Below, piece after piece: positions 21,501 through 34,727 of a stretch of 64,000 nucleotides of DNA. The notes under the pieces are model-generated. The model was not told where the DNA came from. It searched no databases and saw nothing but the letters and a program-made list of their open reading frames with translations. The position numbers were made by a program, and so were the translations under genes. The DNA is from Lasiosphaeria ovina (lineage: Eukaryota; Ascomycota; Sordariomycetes; Sordariales; Lasiosphaeriaceae), in contig JAULSN010000006.1 of NCBI GenBank assembly GCA_033439765.1, positions 2,294,001 through 2,358,000 on the forward strand, read 5' to 3'. How positions within the stretch are numbered: the first letter of the stretch is position 1; the number at the start of each line of letters is the position of its first letter.

Positions 21501-24397
21501 GAAGCTGCCTGATTTCAGGCGGATTCCAGGCGGCGATTCGAAGTCTATGTTGCCCCCGTTTCTTCGTTGTCCAGAATCACGAGCGTTCGAAGGCGACCGA
21601 CATGATTGAAAGTGAAAATCGGAACGACGGACGGATCGTGGGGTTATCGAGTGGGTCGTTTTGGCGGCCTTTCTTTTTGTTGGACGCTAGGGCCCCGATC
21701 GATGTGACGGGGTAGAGACGGAGGCGGGAAAGGCGTCGATGTCTCGTCCTGGGGCATCTCCAGTGTGTAGTGCGCTGTGCAGTGGGTGGCACAGAGCCTT
21801 GTCGATCCTCTGATGAGCCTTGATTGCGCTGCAAGATCCTGCTCGTCCTGAGTGAAGACAATGGAGCTTTGTTATGGCAAGTATCCGCGTCTGAAGAGTA
21901 AGTGACGAACATATTTGTCTTGCACCCACCGATAAGGAGAAATTGGTCGGCAGGCGCTCTAGAAGCTTGCACAATTCGATTGGAAGGATCTATTCTCGTG
22001 GCGCACGCCCGGGTGGGATAATCTTGTTCGGCAGGGACGGATAGCGACCCAACTGAGAAAGTCAGAGCCAAGTCGGCCAAGCTTAACCTGGAACATGGGA
22101 TTGGCTGCCAGTCTCGGAAAGTGCGAGGCCCAACAGAGTCTGATACCCAGCGTTGTGTCTGCTGAGAACTTTATTGCGGAAACCCGAATCTCGAAACGGC
22201 TGCCGTTGTGAATGGCCGACTCGTCAGCAGCTGTTGAGTAAATGGGGAGGAGACCTGAAAGCTCTTCATCTGGTCAGCCGCAGGCGGGAAGCCGCTGTCG
22301 GGAACCAACCCGAAATGTAAAGGGGGAGGTCGCAATAGAAGTGACGTCTCTCCTTCGGCAAAGCGGCACATTGCCAAGCTCCAGTGCCTTGGCGCACAAC
22401 TTTCCGACCACAGAGAGATGCAGTGCAATCAGGCGGAAGTTAGGACTACGAGCAAGGCCCGAAAGGCAGTGGGCTCTTTAGCTACACGAGGCTTACTTTT
22501 GGTATGTGCTGGATATAACATTTTTGGGCGGGTGGCTGTGACGGACACGTTGCCAACGGAGAACGACTGCGGCCCCGAGTTACACGACTTCCAGTTGGCA
22601 TATCGCTGGCCGGCTGCAGAAAATCAGTGCTGATAGGAGGGCTGGCGAGGCTAAGCAAGGTCCCCGGCGATCAACGGCGGCATGGCAAGGCCGTCTTTGT
22701 CCCGATACGTAAGGACTCCGTAGCCGTCACCCAGCCCCAAGCCCCGAATACCAAGCCCCATGCCAACAAGGCGCTGTCAACTTGGCGCCGAAACCCAGTC
22801 CAGCCGCGAAAAGGGCGGATCTCGTGACGCGTGATACGCGGCAAGTAGTTGCATAACTGAATACGTGTGTTGAGAGCGCGATAATTGAGACGAGAATGGG
22901 GCGACGGTCTACGAGAATTTACGTAGAACAATGCCGCGGACTTGATCTGCGAACTCACTAAATGGACAGTGTGCTCAGATAGATGGACTGGACTAATTTA
23001 CATTGTTCCAAGAAGAAGTGGGGAAGTGGGGGAAGACGGCAGGCTTAACAGAGATTGCCTTGCACCACAGCATAGAACGTTAGTGTCTGTTTGTATTCCG
23101 TACATACCTCAAATCGGGCCATATGGCCAAGGGGAGGGAGGATAATGAAAATTCTGAAAACTACGAAGTCCAGACCAAAAGTCCAGAAGTAGATATAAAG
23201 CAGTTAAAATAGATATTTAACGTGTTAACCGAAGCTCTCTGCCAAGTACACTTGTACGGAAGGAACCTTATGACTGGGTGGGAATATCTCAGTGCAGTTG
23301 CAAACCCCGCGGACTTTAATGGATACAGCGGATCGATCTGAGCACTGTCAATTTATCTAGAGCGACAAATGATGGGAAAGAATTTGCATTCAAGACCCGC
23401 TCTGCGTATAAGCTGTGGCTAGTGAGTCCGGAATAGCGGACAGACTGACAAGCTGCCCGAAAGGAGCAGCATTGACCATCCCGCCAGGGAGTGGCCGCTG
23501 CAGCGACACACACTCGCGGCTCTCGGCATTCTTGGCGGGGTGGCCAGGCAAGGGTATCAGTGGCCAACGGGACCCTTTTTGGTGGCCCTGGTGGGGGCTT
23601 CGCGCCTGGGTCGGCGTGCCCTCCAAATTTACGGGCTGCTTGCCATTCCTTGGCCGAGCCACTGGCCTGCCTGGCTGCATAATAACCTGAGCGGTCTTCC
23701 CTGGCAGGTCCCCCCAGGGCCCCAACCGCCATACATCCGGAGGTGTTTGAAGAAGTCTCTTATCTCGCCCGCATCTGCACCTGATTTACACCCGGAGCGA
23801 TGCATTCTCGAAACGAAGGGGGAAAAAGGCAAGCAAGCACCAGCACCAACGCCATCACGAATTGCTCAAAAGCAGGGCCTAGCAACCCACGAACACGAAT
23901 CGAGTCGGATCGATTGACTTGAGCAACAGGGATATCCTTCGCTTACCGACAAGCAGACGAGGCCCTACCTTGCTCACAGTGGCACGCGTCGATGCAATCG
24001 GCTTCGCTGTCAAATTACCATCCGGTTGGCTTCGCCTTCGCAATTCGAGACCGACGACAACGCCCGTCCTCCTTCTGAGTTCCCGACGTTTTCTCGACCG
24101 ACCAGCTTTGGATGACCGCCTCTACCGCCGGTAGTGCTCTATTTTCTTTTCTCTCGATCGATTCGTCCTCAGCGCGGTTCGGCACCAGACACGATTAAAC
24201 TTTTGGCGTTTCGCACCCACCACAGTCGCTCGCTCGACACGCCGAAGTCTGGGGAGCCACCATCTTCCGCCTAATATTTTCCTAGGTCTCTGGAAGGCAT
24301 CACCCGGGCCGGCATTGCTTTGTGCTATTGTTTCGTCCTCTTTTTCGATTGTCTTTGTGTGTGCGGAGTAGAGGCCACGACATCAACACCCGCGACA
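18559..24397. other. Gene-poor 5.8 kb interval
   Basis: No gene could be supported. Many overlapping frames of 60-210 codons exist on both strands (the longest is 20678-21319, plus), but none has a domain, a consistent set of splice sites or protein-like composition. An A-rich tract (about 19010-19031) and a nine-base C run (20765-20773) are present. Pyrimidine-rich sequence near 24130-24400 is likely the leader of the acyltransferase gene. Confidence 0.5.
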
Positions 24398-26006
24398 ATG
24401 AGTGCCAAGTCTGGCAACCAGCGGAACATCAAATGGGTTGAGGTGCGTTCAGCTTTGCCCCCCTGCACCCCCTTCTCTCGTGCAATTCAGTCACGCGTGC
24501 AGTTTTCTAACACGGTTCCCTCCTCCGGCAGGGCCTTCGAGGCGTGACCTCGGTTCTAGTCATTACCACACACATCGCGCGAGCGTTAGATTACGCCCTG
24601 TTCTGGCCCGCAGATGCCGCCGACAAAGGGCCCAGGGTTCTGCAGCTCCCCTACCTGCGAATACCGTTCCAAGGCCGCATCGGCGTGCCAATCTTCGCGT
24701 TCCTGACGGGATTCGTATGCGCATACAAGCCGCTTAAGCTTGCCTACCAGCAGGGCAATGCTCCCGCCGCTCTGAAGTCGGTCGCGCGAAGCGCCTTTCG
24801 ACGGCCCCCCCGCCTCGTGCTTCCTGCTCTCATAGCGACCCTATTTAGCTTCATAATGTCGTGCTTTGGGGCCTACAAGGCGTCGACGCGATGCGACAGC
24901 TTCTGGGTCCGCTTTGACACTCCGGACTTGATGCCATTCTTTCCCAACGTGCGAAGGCTTTTCAAGTCCATGCTCACGACCTGGACGAATGGGGAGAACC
25001 TCTACGACCGGCACCAGTGGGCTATGCGCCCCTTGCTGGTCGGTGCGTTCCAGGTCTACGTTGTGCTGGCGGCCACAATTGGAATGCGCTTCAAGTATCG
25101 GATGCTTGTACATGTGCTCTTATTTTTGTACTGGCTGATGAACGTGGAACCTTTGACAGGTGAGTCTACCAACCCTTCAGCTTTTAGATCCCGCCGCTTG
25201 CGCTCGACTTAACCTTGACTAACGCGTCGTGAACAGAAACCTTCGGCGCAAACCTTGCACTTGGCACCCTCCTCGCCGAGCTAGCCCAGCATCGGCCCAC
25301 CCAGAACTTTATTTCGTCCCATCATCGGCTGCTCACGTACATCATCGCCCCCCTACTCTTGGCAATCGGAGGCTTTGTTGGGTCATACCCGCAGGAACAT
25401 GAGGATTGGTCCCCCTGGGCTGAGAAACTGCACAAGTTCTTGGTCGACCCGGCCGGGGACGAGTCACGCGGCAGTTTCATTGTTCCGCTACTGTCCAATG
25501 TCCAGCGACGCAGCTCGTCGTTTTTTATCCAGTGCCTAGCTGTCGCACTGTTTGTGTCCCCCGGCATCCAGAAGCTTCTGTCTCACCGCTATCTGCTCTG
25601 GTTGGGACACCACTCCTTCGCCGTGTATCTGGTTCACGGCACCATTTTGAGGACTGTGGGCATGTGGATTGTGTTCGGCATCACGGGCGAGCCGTGGCAA
25701 CCGGCCGGCAAAAACGAGGACGGTACCCAGCAGGAACAAGAGTGGTTGCAGCCGAGGTCGGAAGGCCACAAGTTGACGGCCATCATTGTGTTCATCATAC
25801 TGACCTACACGGCGGCATGGGCGTGGATGAGATGGGTTGACACGGCATGCGCGAGGGCCACTCAGTGGCTGGAGAAGAAGGTCTTCGACGATGATGACGG
25901 CGAGGGCAAGGCGGGATTTGCAGAAAAGGGCTACTCCGGCCACGTGAACGGAAACGGGATACCACCACGACCAGCGGAGGCCAACAGGGCTCACCCTCCA
26001 CCATAA
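24398..26006 (+). CDS. Acyltransferase 3 family integral membrane protein
   Basis: Three exons: 24398-24442, 24532-25159 and 25237-26006; introns run from GTGCGT to GGCAG and from GTGAGT to AACAG; 480 aa. The protein shows GLRGVTSVLVITTHIARALD near the N-terminus, the usual start of acyltransferase-3 (OafA-like) domains, with the catalytic-type His in TTHI. GRIGVPIFAFLTGFVCAYKP and RPPRLVLPALIATLFSFI follow, then YLLWLGHHSFAVYLVHGTIL near the C-terminus, with about ten hydrophobic segments. The family transfers acyl groups to sugars or other acceptors on membranes. The substrate cannot be inferred. The C-terminal 50 residues are hydrophilic and acidic (DDDDGEG). It converges on the carrier gene at 28411. 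Confidence 0.9.
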
Positions 26007-28410
26007 ACTTTGGCCACAGCTAAGGAAAGCAACAGAGTGTGATGTTTGGATATAAGGGACGGGCGCCTCTTTGAGCACACGAACCTAGATGGTCATTTTT
26101 ATACATACACTTCGTTGACACGCCACCGCGATGAGAGTCTCGGAGGGGGATACCCCTCGTATGCGACGGATCTTGAAGGCCTCACGACGAACAAACACCA
26201 AAGACTCCCGCTACTGCAACCGACCAAGGGCGGCGTCGGTTAGCATTCCAGCCACCCTCTGTACACCTTGAAACGAGGAGACAGAGGGCAGGGATCAAAG
26301 TTGAGGTCCACGTCACCCTACCAGACACTCACGCGGGCGGTTGTTGTCGAGATATTATTCTCTACATATATGATATGCTTGTATATAAGTTACTGTAATG
26401 CATTATTGGGGTGGAATTCGATACCAGCTGGTTATATCTTGGCCAGTTCTGCTCCCGTGATATTGCTACACTGCGATCAGGGGTATTTGGGTTTTCGGTG
26501 TTCATTATTCAGGGTTAGGGTTAGAAGCAGGTTGGTTGGCCGCGCCGCCTCCTTTTTTCGTTCAAAACGACTTGGCAAAAATCAGAGCGATTTATTTCAT
26601 CTTCCAAACCGGGGCCTCTTCTCGTGGCACATTCCTCCTTCCCCTGGTTTGAAGTCGCACCACTAGAAACGCCAAGACGGCCTTGGAAGCGGGCAGACGT
26701 TGATAAACAGTTTGTAGTCCTGACACTGACAAACTCTGGCCCCTGGAAATATTCAGCTGTTGCAATGGCCATTTGATTCACCGAGATAGCCTTGGCGGAC
26801 ATGCGCCGTACAGCATGGCCGTGGCACCCACGGGCGGGCTTCTGGTGCCATCGGCGATTTAAAGACACGAACGAGACGGCCGTGGGAAGGCGGACCCGGC
26901 CGCCGAGAAACCCCCCCCCCCCTTCTAAACTCCAACTCAACCTCAATGAAGCCCTCATCGATGGTCATATTTCTGGTTGAGCATATGAGTGTTGGGGAAA
27001 GTATAAGGTGGGTTTTAACATGTGTTCGGTCAAGGAACATGATAGTCTTGGCTGGTCAGTCGTGGAATTGAATCGTCAAGTTTCGACTAAAACTAGCACG
27101 ATGTGCGTTACAGCTGCTTTTCAGACACGCGAATTGCGCTTTCATAACTAGAACTAGGTACATTGCCTCTTTGATACAAGTTCATGGCAGCAGACCTAAT
27201 AACCAATCAAGTGCGTTCATACCCGATTGTCCTCGAGTTCGGGACTGGCTGGGCGTGAAACTTGAAAGACAACCACCAACCGTATACTCATGAGCAGGCA
27301 CTGATAATAACACTGAATTCGCAGTAGGCCATGCGGAAAGATATCATCCAGGCTACCGAACTTGAAGCTCCAGTTTGGTATCTTGTTTCACGCGTCTCAC
27401 ATGAACCACAGATAATTAATGCTCGTGAGGTATTCATTCTGCTTTGCTTTGTCCGAACTTTCAAAGAATAATTAGCAAAAGAACTTAAAAAGTAGCAGTA
27501 TGATCAAATCCAACAACCGCTTTTATATGCACGACCCTCTGCCTCTAAACCAGAACTAATTAAAAGCTGCTTCTTGCTCTCGGTCATATTATTCGAACCA
27601 ATAACTAAACCTCAAGCTCCCTGCGATAGTAATTACCAACCTAAAATAGTCTCTATCTTGTAAGACATTTCTTGATTACAGTTTGAATTGGTTAAGTTAT
27701 TAATTAACAGCTGCCATACTCTATCCAGCCCGTCTCCCGTCTAAGACACGCATAAGATTTGGAACAGACGTTTGAGATCTAATCCCAACCACAATGCGCC
27801 AACACTCTAACACGCAGTGACATTCCATGCACAAAACACAGAGAGTATGGACCAAATATGAAAAGCTAGAACATGGAGAGAACAATAATGAAAATGGTAA
27901 TGTCTGGAAAATGTACTAATATTCAATACTCCTTGCCTCTGCGTCTTTCCGCGTCTGACTGCTAAACCCTGTTTCCCTCGTGAGTCGCTTGCAGGTCCAT
28001 CATCCATGATCCCGCCGTATCCAACAAGCAAGTAATTACGCGTACCCAGCCGCCCAAGCTTTTGCACCAGTGCGAATGGGCGTAGGCTATGTATGGTGTA
28101 TCCAAAAAAGAAAAAGAAAAGTTGAGCCTATGCCTTAGCCTCGAGGCTCGAAAATTGACGATCGCGAGGACTAAATTCAGGAAAGAAATACCAAGGTGGC
28201 GGATTCCAAAATCAGTATATGAAAAATGGAATGGCAAAGTTGAAACGGGGAAATGGGGATACAACTCCAAAGACCAGATGCAGCAAAACATGAAGAACAA
28301 TATTGTAGAAACGGGCTCCAAGTATGCATATATATACTGACGGGGTTGGGAAGAAAGCGCCTGTATTGGGCTTAATCAGGAAAGGAAGGGGGCTAGAGGG
28401 TTCATGCCGG
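26007..28410. other. Intergenic region between convergent genes
   Basis: Contains the 3' regions of the acyltransferase and carrier genes. It includes a 12-base C run (26911-26922) and a short telomere-like AGGGTTAGGGTTAG at 26511-26524. The part from 27060 to 28320 is AT-rich. No gene is supported. Confidence 0.5.
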
Positions 28411-29621
28411 TCACTCCTCGTACCTCTCCCCTGTCAAGATGGCCGGTTTGCTCGTTTCGAGCTTGTCCTTGAGGAACTCGTAGACGGTGAAGGTGACGGC
28501 CTGGCCAGGGGCGACGCGCATGATGCGAGGGGTGATGCCCTTGTAGAAGGCGTGGAATCCCTCTTGCCTGTGTTGCCGCAGTCAGCATATTATCACTCTT
28601 TCCCCAGCAGACAGAAGCACAAACCTGAACATCTCCTTCGAAATCCCCACAATGCGCTGCAGGGCGGTTGTCCCGGCGAGGGCTGGTGTCTTTTGCAGGC
28701 GCGTCTTGATGGTGTCGATCGGGGCGTTGCTGAGGGGTCCCATGGCACCACTCACCAGCCCGATCAAGGTGGTCTGGTAAGAGGGCAAGGACTTGGCATC
28801 GAGCTCCGGTTGCCAGCGTTGCAGCCACTCCTTGAAGTACGAATAGGCTGTGAAGTTGACAGCTTGGTTGCTGCCCTGGCGCAGGGCTGTGAGCGAGACG
28901 CCGCGGTACAGGGCACCGAACCCCTCCTCCTTGACGACCGTGTACAGGGCGTGCGCAGCGTTGCGGTACTTGGGCACGTCAAGAGGGTCGGCCATGCTGT
29001 GGTACTGCGCCTGCAGCCGGATCTTGATCACCTCCATGGGTGTAACCACCGCAACCGCCTCGGTCACGCCCGCAAGCAGGCCTGCCAAGAATGTCGACTG
29101 TCCCGAGACGTCACCCGTTTGCTTGTTCGCCAGCAGCTGCTTATACCACTCAAACGACGTGAAGCGTATGGCCATCTTGGGCACGATACCCGTCATGACA
29201 GCTCCCAACCCCTTGTACAAGCCGAGAGGCGTCTCCTTCCGCGCGATCTCGATACCCGTGCGCAGAAAGCCGCGCTTTGCCAGGCCCGGCTGTCGCCCGC
29301 GCCGAGAGAGTTGCATGCGCACTTTGATGGTATCTATCACACGACAAGACAGGACATATCAGCTAACCGGCCAGCTTCGGCAAGAGAGCCCTGGTATCGA
29401 GGGGAGAAGAGAAGCCACATACCGAGGGGATGACACACCATTGCCTCCATCATGCCTGCTCCTCCGCCAGCTAATAAAATGCGCCAGGCGCACGTCAGTA
29501 ATTTTGCTCGTGCGGCGCAAAGCTCAGAGTTGAGAACGCATATCTAACGAGGAAGCTCACCAATGAGGTTGGTCGCCGCAGATGGCGGCTTCTTGCGATC
29601 GCCATTGGTCCTACTCGCCAT
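28411..29621 (-). CDS. acuL: Mitochondrial succinate/fumarate carrier (SFC1/AcuL type)
   Basis: Four exons: 29621-29561, 29470-29423, 29333-28625 and 28567-28411; 324 aa, the usual length. The three carrier repeats carry PLDTIKVRMQ (split by intron 2), PMEVIKIRLQ and PIDTIKTRLQ. The flanking segments AGGGAGMMEAMVCHP, MAIRFTSFEWYKQLL, YRGVSLTALRQGSNQAVNF, SNAPID and YKGITPRIMRVAPGQAVTFT match the yeast Sfc1 / Aspergillus AcuL group closely. The protein exchanges cytosolic succinate for mitochondrial fumarate and is needed for growth on acetate or fatty acids through the glyoxylate bypass. The first intron follows NLIG and the second interrupts the PLD motif. It is usually induced by acetate through FacB-like factors; I did not identify a site. 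Confidence 0.94.
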
Positions 29622-32245
29622 GGCTGGCTGTTGTGTATGGATCTGGTAGAGGGGAGAGGTGGTGGCGTGTCTCTGAACGGTGTCTAGAGATATCCCGAGT
29701 TTCGCGCAGCGTGACGTCTGATCTTTAAATGGTCGTCTATCCAAAAAAAAGAAAAAAAGAAAGGCAGGCTTGGTGACCCCAGAAACACTCAACTGCAACA
29801 ACTCGTCGATGTCGTGTTTTGGCCCTAGTGAAGCTTCGCGAGTTGTCTTGGTGTGAACTGACTCGGCGGGTGATAGTCGGGTTGCCTTTACTCTGACCAA
29901 TTGAGTAATAATGCTGAGACGCAGTGTCGTGAATGTGTGCAGTAAAGAGAGAGAAAAGGAGACGATAAAACGACGAAGATGTAAGCGGCAGCTGAGCTAG
30001 AGACGGGACATGAGTCAAGTTAACAAAGAAAAGAACAGGAGAACAACGGAGGACCCGAGGAAAGCGACTCCACAGCCCCTGCTTTCCCGCACTGGAATGG
30101 GACTGGAGGAATGGGGTTAAAACCGGGGAAGGGGAGAAGCGCGATACCGGGGTATCAACACGGAAAGAGACGGGGGAGAGGAGAGAAAGAGTCTAGACGG
30201 GGAGAGTGGTAGCTTGGATCAAATACCTTCCCAACCTCGATGACACGGGATTCACGTAGCTGTGATGTAGCGAGACTCAAAACGAAGACGGCAGGGCAAA
30301 AGCTAGACACAATAAAGCACCAACAAGAGAAGAAAATCCATTGCCAAAATAAAGCTAAGAAAGACAGACCCTTCAATAAATCCTAGCCGTTACTAAATAC
30401 CATCCATGCTAGGGGCAGCGGGAAGACTCCATGACTGGGTCCTTGGAGCCGAGTCAGAAGGAGGGGGAGGGGCGAGGGGCGAGAGGAGAGACGATCATGC
30501 CTAGGCAAAAAGGTAGGCACGGATCCATGCCGAACAGCTCCCCTACCTACCTTACCTACCTTGCCCGGGGTAACTAGAGCAAGAGAAGCTGGTGGGCATT
30601 CCATTTTGTTTTTGGCGCTTGGCCCGCGGCAGCCCGTCCGGGGGGAACGACACGGTCAGACGGCGGGGAAGGGGGGAGGGACAAAAGGGTAGCCGGGGAG
30701 ACGAAAAGAAATCGGCCCCAATCTGCAATCGCCATGACGGGGCGTGCGACGGACAGCGTGATGCGGTAACCCGAGCAGTGCAGTGCAGTGCAGCGCAGTC
30801 AATGTCAATGTTAATGTCAATCCAGAGCAGGCAGCACAAAGCGAGAGATACTTCGGCGGCAGGAGCAAATGGAAGGCAGCTGGAGCAAGCGCAAAGAGAC
30901 TGAAACTAGAAAGAGCAAAAATGAAGCCCCAAAAAAAAACATTGCCGGGATCAATTGCCCCGCTGTCGGCGCAGCGGAGGCTCTTCCTGAGCTGCAGCGC
31001 CGCTTTCCCTGTCCAACCAAAACCGCTGGCCGGGCTCCCGTTTTGATCAGACGGCAGCAACATCTGATAGCCGCAGACTGACAGACCGACAGCGAGCGAG
31101 CAAAGCAAGCAGTTACCTTAACGCCACGTCCACTTGTCAAGGGAGCCATCCCACCATCTACTTTACTACCCCCCCTTTTCAGCTCAAACGCAGACACAAT
31201 TCCCTCCGATCTTCACTGGCCACAACCTGAAGCCAAAATCCTACTGTAGAAGGAAATAAGATCCCCGGCGGCTAGACCAGACCGGCCTAGTTCCCGTTTA
31301 ATAATAATAAATAACAAGAAGAACGAAACACAGACTGGCCTCGTGATCAGGTCTGCTGGTTCTTGGGTAATGGAAATGGAATGGAGACGTCTTGTTTTGC
31401 CGAGCTTGTGATCTCGCAGTGACGTACCCGTACCTGGGCGAACTCCTCCCCCCCTGTCTGTTCCTTCCCCCAGGCCCGAACACACGCTCCAGTCTCCACT
31501 GCCCCAGAGCGTTGTTAACCGACCGCAAAGCCGAGCTTGTGATTTTGCGGGGAGCGCCCAGCGTCTCTGCCCCACCACAGCCCCGCATTCGCCTGAGGAC
31601 CAACCACAGCTCCAGAGAAAGAACTCGGATACTTCCGGGGACCGGCACCCGACGAAGTTCCCATCATGCCGTTGACGAGCCGAGGTTCTCCTGCTCTGCC
31701 CTGTGCCGAAGAACGCCTCGAGGCTCCGGAACAAACTGACATAATACACGTGGTGCTGGCAACTGCTCGACCATGATTGTGATTTTTGACACTGCGGTAC
31801 CAATGTAGTAACTCTCCCATCAAAGCGCAACTTTTCCAAGCCTCCTCGGCAAGCCAAACAAGCAAGGACGGAAAGATGAATTAAGTAACAGCAAACTGGA
31901 AATAGTTTTTTTTTCTTTAACCCGTAAAAATCATCCTTTCCATCCGTCCTGCCATTGCCAGATCCCGTCTTTATCCCAAATGCCGATATATCTATATTGC
32001 TTTTTCGTGATACCCGTACCAACATGCGAATTCGTGGACTCTTCATGTCAGTAGTACGCCACCACAAAACCCCCAAGTAAGTCCTAGGATGCAGTCTTTG
32101 CTGAGAAGAATAAGAACGAAACAGAGAATGGGAATACCAGAACGCCTCCAAAGCTACCCTTTGAACTCGGAACCAGTGAAAAAGAGAGAGGAAGAAAAGA
32201 AAAGCGAAGAAAAACTCGAACACCAACAATATGTTGAAACATCGT
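29622..32245. other. Promoter of carrier gene and 3' flank of sconB
   Basis: Purine-rich sequence dominates the first 1.5 kb. GCAGTGCAGTG and TCAATGTCAATG micro-repeats lie at 30777-30830. A 366-codon frame on the minus strand (31213-32313) has no domain and overlaps the end of sconB, so I treat it as chance. No gene is supported. Confidence 0.45.
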
Positions 32246-34727
32246 TCAGCTTGGAGTGCCGACTTCTGATCCATTCCCGACAACATCCTTGAAGGAATAG
32301 ATTCTGACCTCACCGTCCTCGCTGCCGCTAGCCATGCGGCTGTCGCTGAGCCCGACGCATGTCACGGGACCACGGTGGCCCACAAACGTCGCGTCACACT
32401 TGCCGCTGCGCGGCTCCCAGCACTTCACCATTCCATCGTTGGCACCGCTGATGACACGTATCGTGTCGCCCGCAAGTGACCACACACCTTCCAGATGCCC
32501 AAACATGGTCTTCAGGCAACGACCAGTTGCACTATCCCAGAGGCGGATCGTGCTGTCCAGCCCGCCTGTCAAGAAGTAGCGTGGCGGCAGGGGTCGTGAC
32601 GGGTCATCCACAAAGGCCTCGCCGTAGAGCGCCCGAATTTCATCGTCGCGAGGCGTCGAATTGCTGGAGCGCTCAGGTTGTGTAAAAGAAATGGACGGAG
32701 TACTTCCTCGCCCGGTCCCACTCGCAACCGAGAGCGTGTCTGTGTTATCCGCGGACCCAGTAATGCCCGCCGTCAGCTCTTCGTCGGGCTCATATTCCGT
32801 AGGGAGAGGGAGGACTTGTTGAACATGTCCGACATGACCCTCGAATGTCCGGATCACCCGCCTGGTGTCCAGGTCCCATAACTTGGTCGTTGTATCGTCC
32901 GAGGCCGACATCACGGTTCTGCTGTTGATGTCTAGACGGGTACTGTTTACCCAGTCGCTGTGGCCTTTCAGGCAAAAGGTTTCTTGCGATTTGAAGTCGA
33001 AGATTTTGACACTCTTGTCGATCGAGCCACTTGCGAGTAGCTGCGCGTCAAAGTGCACACTGACAATACCGTCGGTGTGGTTAATCGTCGAGATGCATTC
33101 GCCCGTGTGCCAGTTCCAAATCTTGATCGTGTCTATATCCCAAGTCAGTAACAAGTATATGCCGAGAAGGAAGGGCTATGACCATACTGTCTAGACTGCC
33201 GCTGATCAATTTTGAGTCGTCGAATTGGAGGGTACGGATTCCCTTTTCATGCCCCCGCAAAGTCCGGATCTCTTCGCCAGTCTCCGTGTTCCCTGGCAGA
33301 AGGTTAGCAGCCGTGTTGCAGTGGCCTCAGACGGCACGGAAGGAGGATGAGGTGGTCAACATACAAATCTTAATGGTAGCATCGTAGGATCCTGAGGCAA
33401 GAATATTATCGTCGAGCTGCAGGCACGTCACTCCATTGGTGTGGCCTTTTAGTGTCATGACTGAGCACCGTCCGAACTTCCAGTTGTACCCGACCTTTGA
33501 ACTTGTTAGCTGCCTGCGCTGCCTTCGTGCGGGTATTGGGCTTTGATGTTTACCTGCCACCGGTCCTTGTATACCGCTTTCCAACTGCGCATCTTTGGCT
33601 CTTGATCCTGCCGCTTCTCGGCCTCTATGCCATTAACGCGGCGTCGCTTGCCGTTAGACGTCTCTTCAGAACCCGATGCTTGCCTTTTCCCAGCGGGGAC
33701 AAGTTGTTGGCTTCCCGACTCGTGCGAAGAGTCTATCAACTCTTGCACTCTTCCCTGCGGGTTGCTCTTTGCCATTTGTTTCTGTCTGGTGTAGTTCCGA
33801 AGTTTTCTCCTTTCTAGGAGAGGTAGACCCCAGCCACACTTTGTGCACTTTCTGTTGACGTGCTGCTCACACATGCGAACCCATACCGCATCATCATCTG
33901 CCAACAGTCGCCATCTCTGACTGACTTGGGCGGCTTTTGTCAAGCTCACCGTGTCAAGGAAACATAATATCTTCTGGGAAATTTCGACGGGGAGCGCGGT
34001 GATGAAGTCGATCTTGAGAGCCTCGTTGACCTCTCTGGAGACGAGCGACAGCTGGGGGAAGCAGAGCTGAGCGAGTACACCTTGCAGCATCAGCTCCCGG
34101 TGGCGGGCAGGAGCGGCGGAAAACAAAGACCACACGTGCGTGATAGCTTGTTGATCCTGAGTATCAAGTTAGAACGAGAAGAGAAGAGCCGAGGACGGCA
34201 GCGGGGAGAGGGTATGTAGCAGGGTAAAAGAAATATAAACACACCGGCGAGGAAAGTTTGTCCAGTTCATTCTGGATCATGACCATCTTGGCCTCGTCGG
34301 CAGCCCTCCGGCATTTCGAATCAGGTCGGTGCCGATAGCAGTAACGGCTGTTGGGTTCCTTCTCCCTTGCGGTCTCTTCGTTCCGTGGTTTCCCGATCGG
34401 AGCATAGAGGCTGGGGATGTGTTCCTTCAAGAACGGCGTAACCGTCTTCCCTATCAATGACGTTGACATGTTTGATATGTTGTTATGCGAGCGAGATCGT
34501 TCCCCCTCGACTGGCCGAAGTCGATCATAACTCTTGTCCCGGTCTAAACCTCCCTTAGACTCTTGCTCCTCTCCCCTCGCGGAAACGGGCGTGGATTTGT
34601 GTGGCAAGGCGGTGTGGTCGGCTATATGGTAAACCAGCTCGGCGTCATTCGGGGGCAGATCGATGTCATATTGACTGGCAGGCGATGGATGGCCGTTGGT
34701 AATGGAAAATGAGCCGGAGCGTTCCAT
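32246..34727 (-). CDS. sconB: F-box/WD40 sulfur controller, SCON-2/SconB/Met30 homologue
   Basis: Five exons: 34727-34245, 34156-33554, 33494-33365, 33292-33188 and 33132-32246; 735 aa. The N-terminus is disordered; a conserved core begins at [19 protein letters not shown]. The F-box is at about residues 214-260 ([20 protein letters not shown]...[12 protein letters not shown]), followed by the diagnostic [22 protein letters not shown]40 repeats then run to the C-terminus ([76 protein letters not shown]). This SCF substrate receptor switches off the sulfur regulon by targeting the bZIP activator (CYS3/MetR) when sulfur is plentiful. A Ser/Thr-rich insert of about 70 residues separates two WD repeats. 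An internal ATG at MSTSLIGKT is an alternative start. Confidence 0.95.

Noticed and set aside
31213..32313. 366-codon minus-strand frame downstream of sconB
   Set aside because: No domain, odd composition, overlaps the end of sconB in another frame. Likely chance in 3' sequence.
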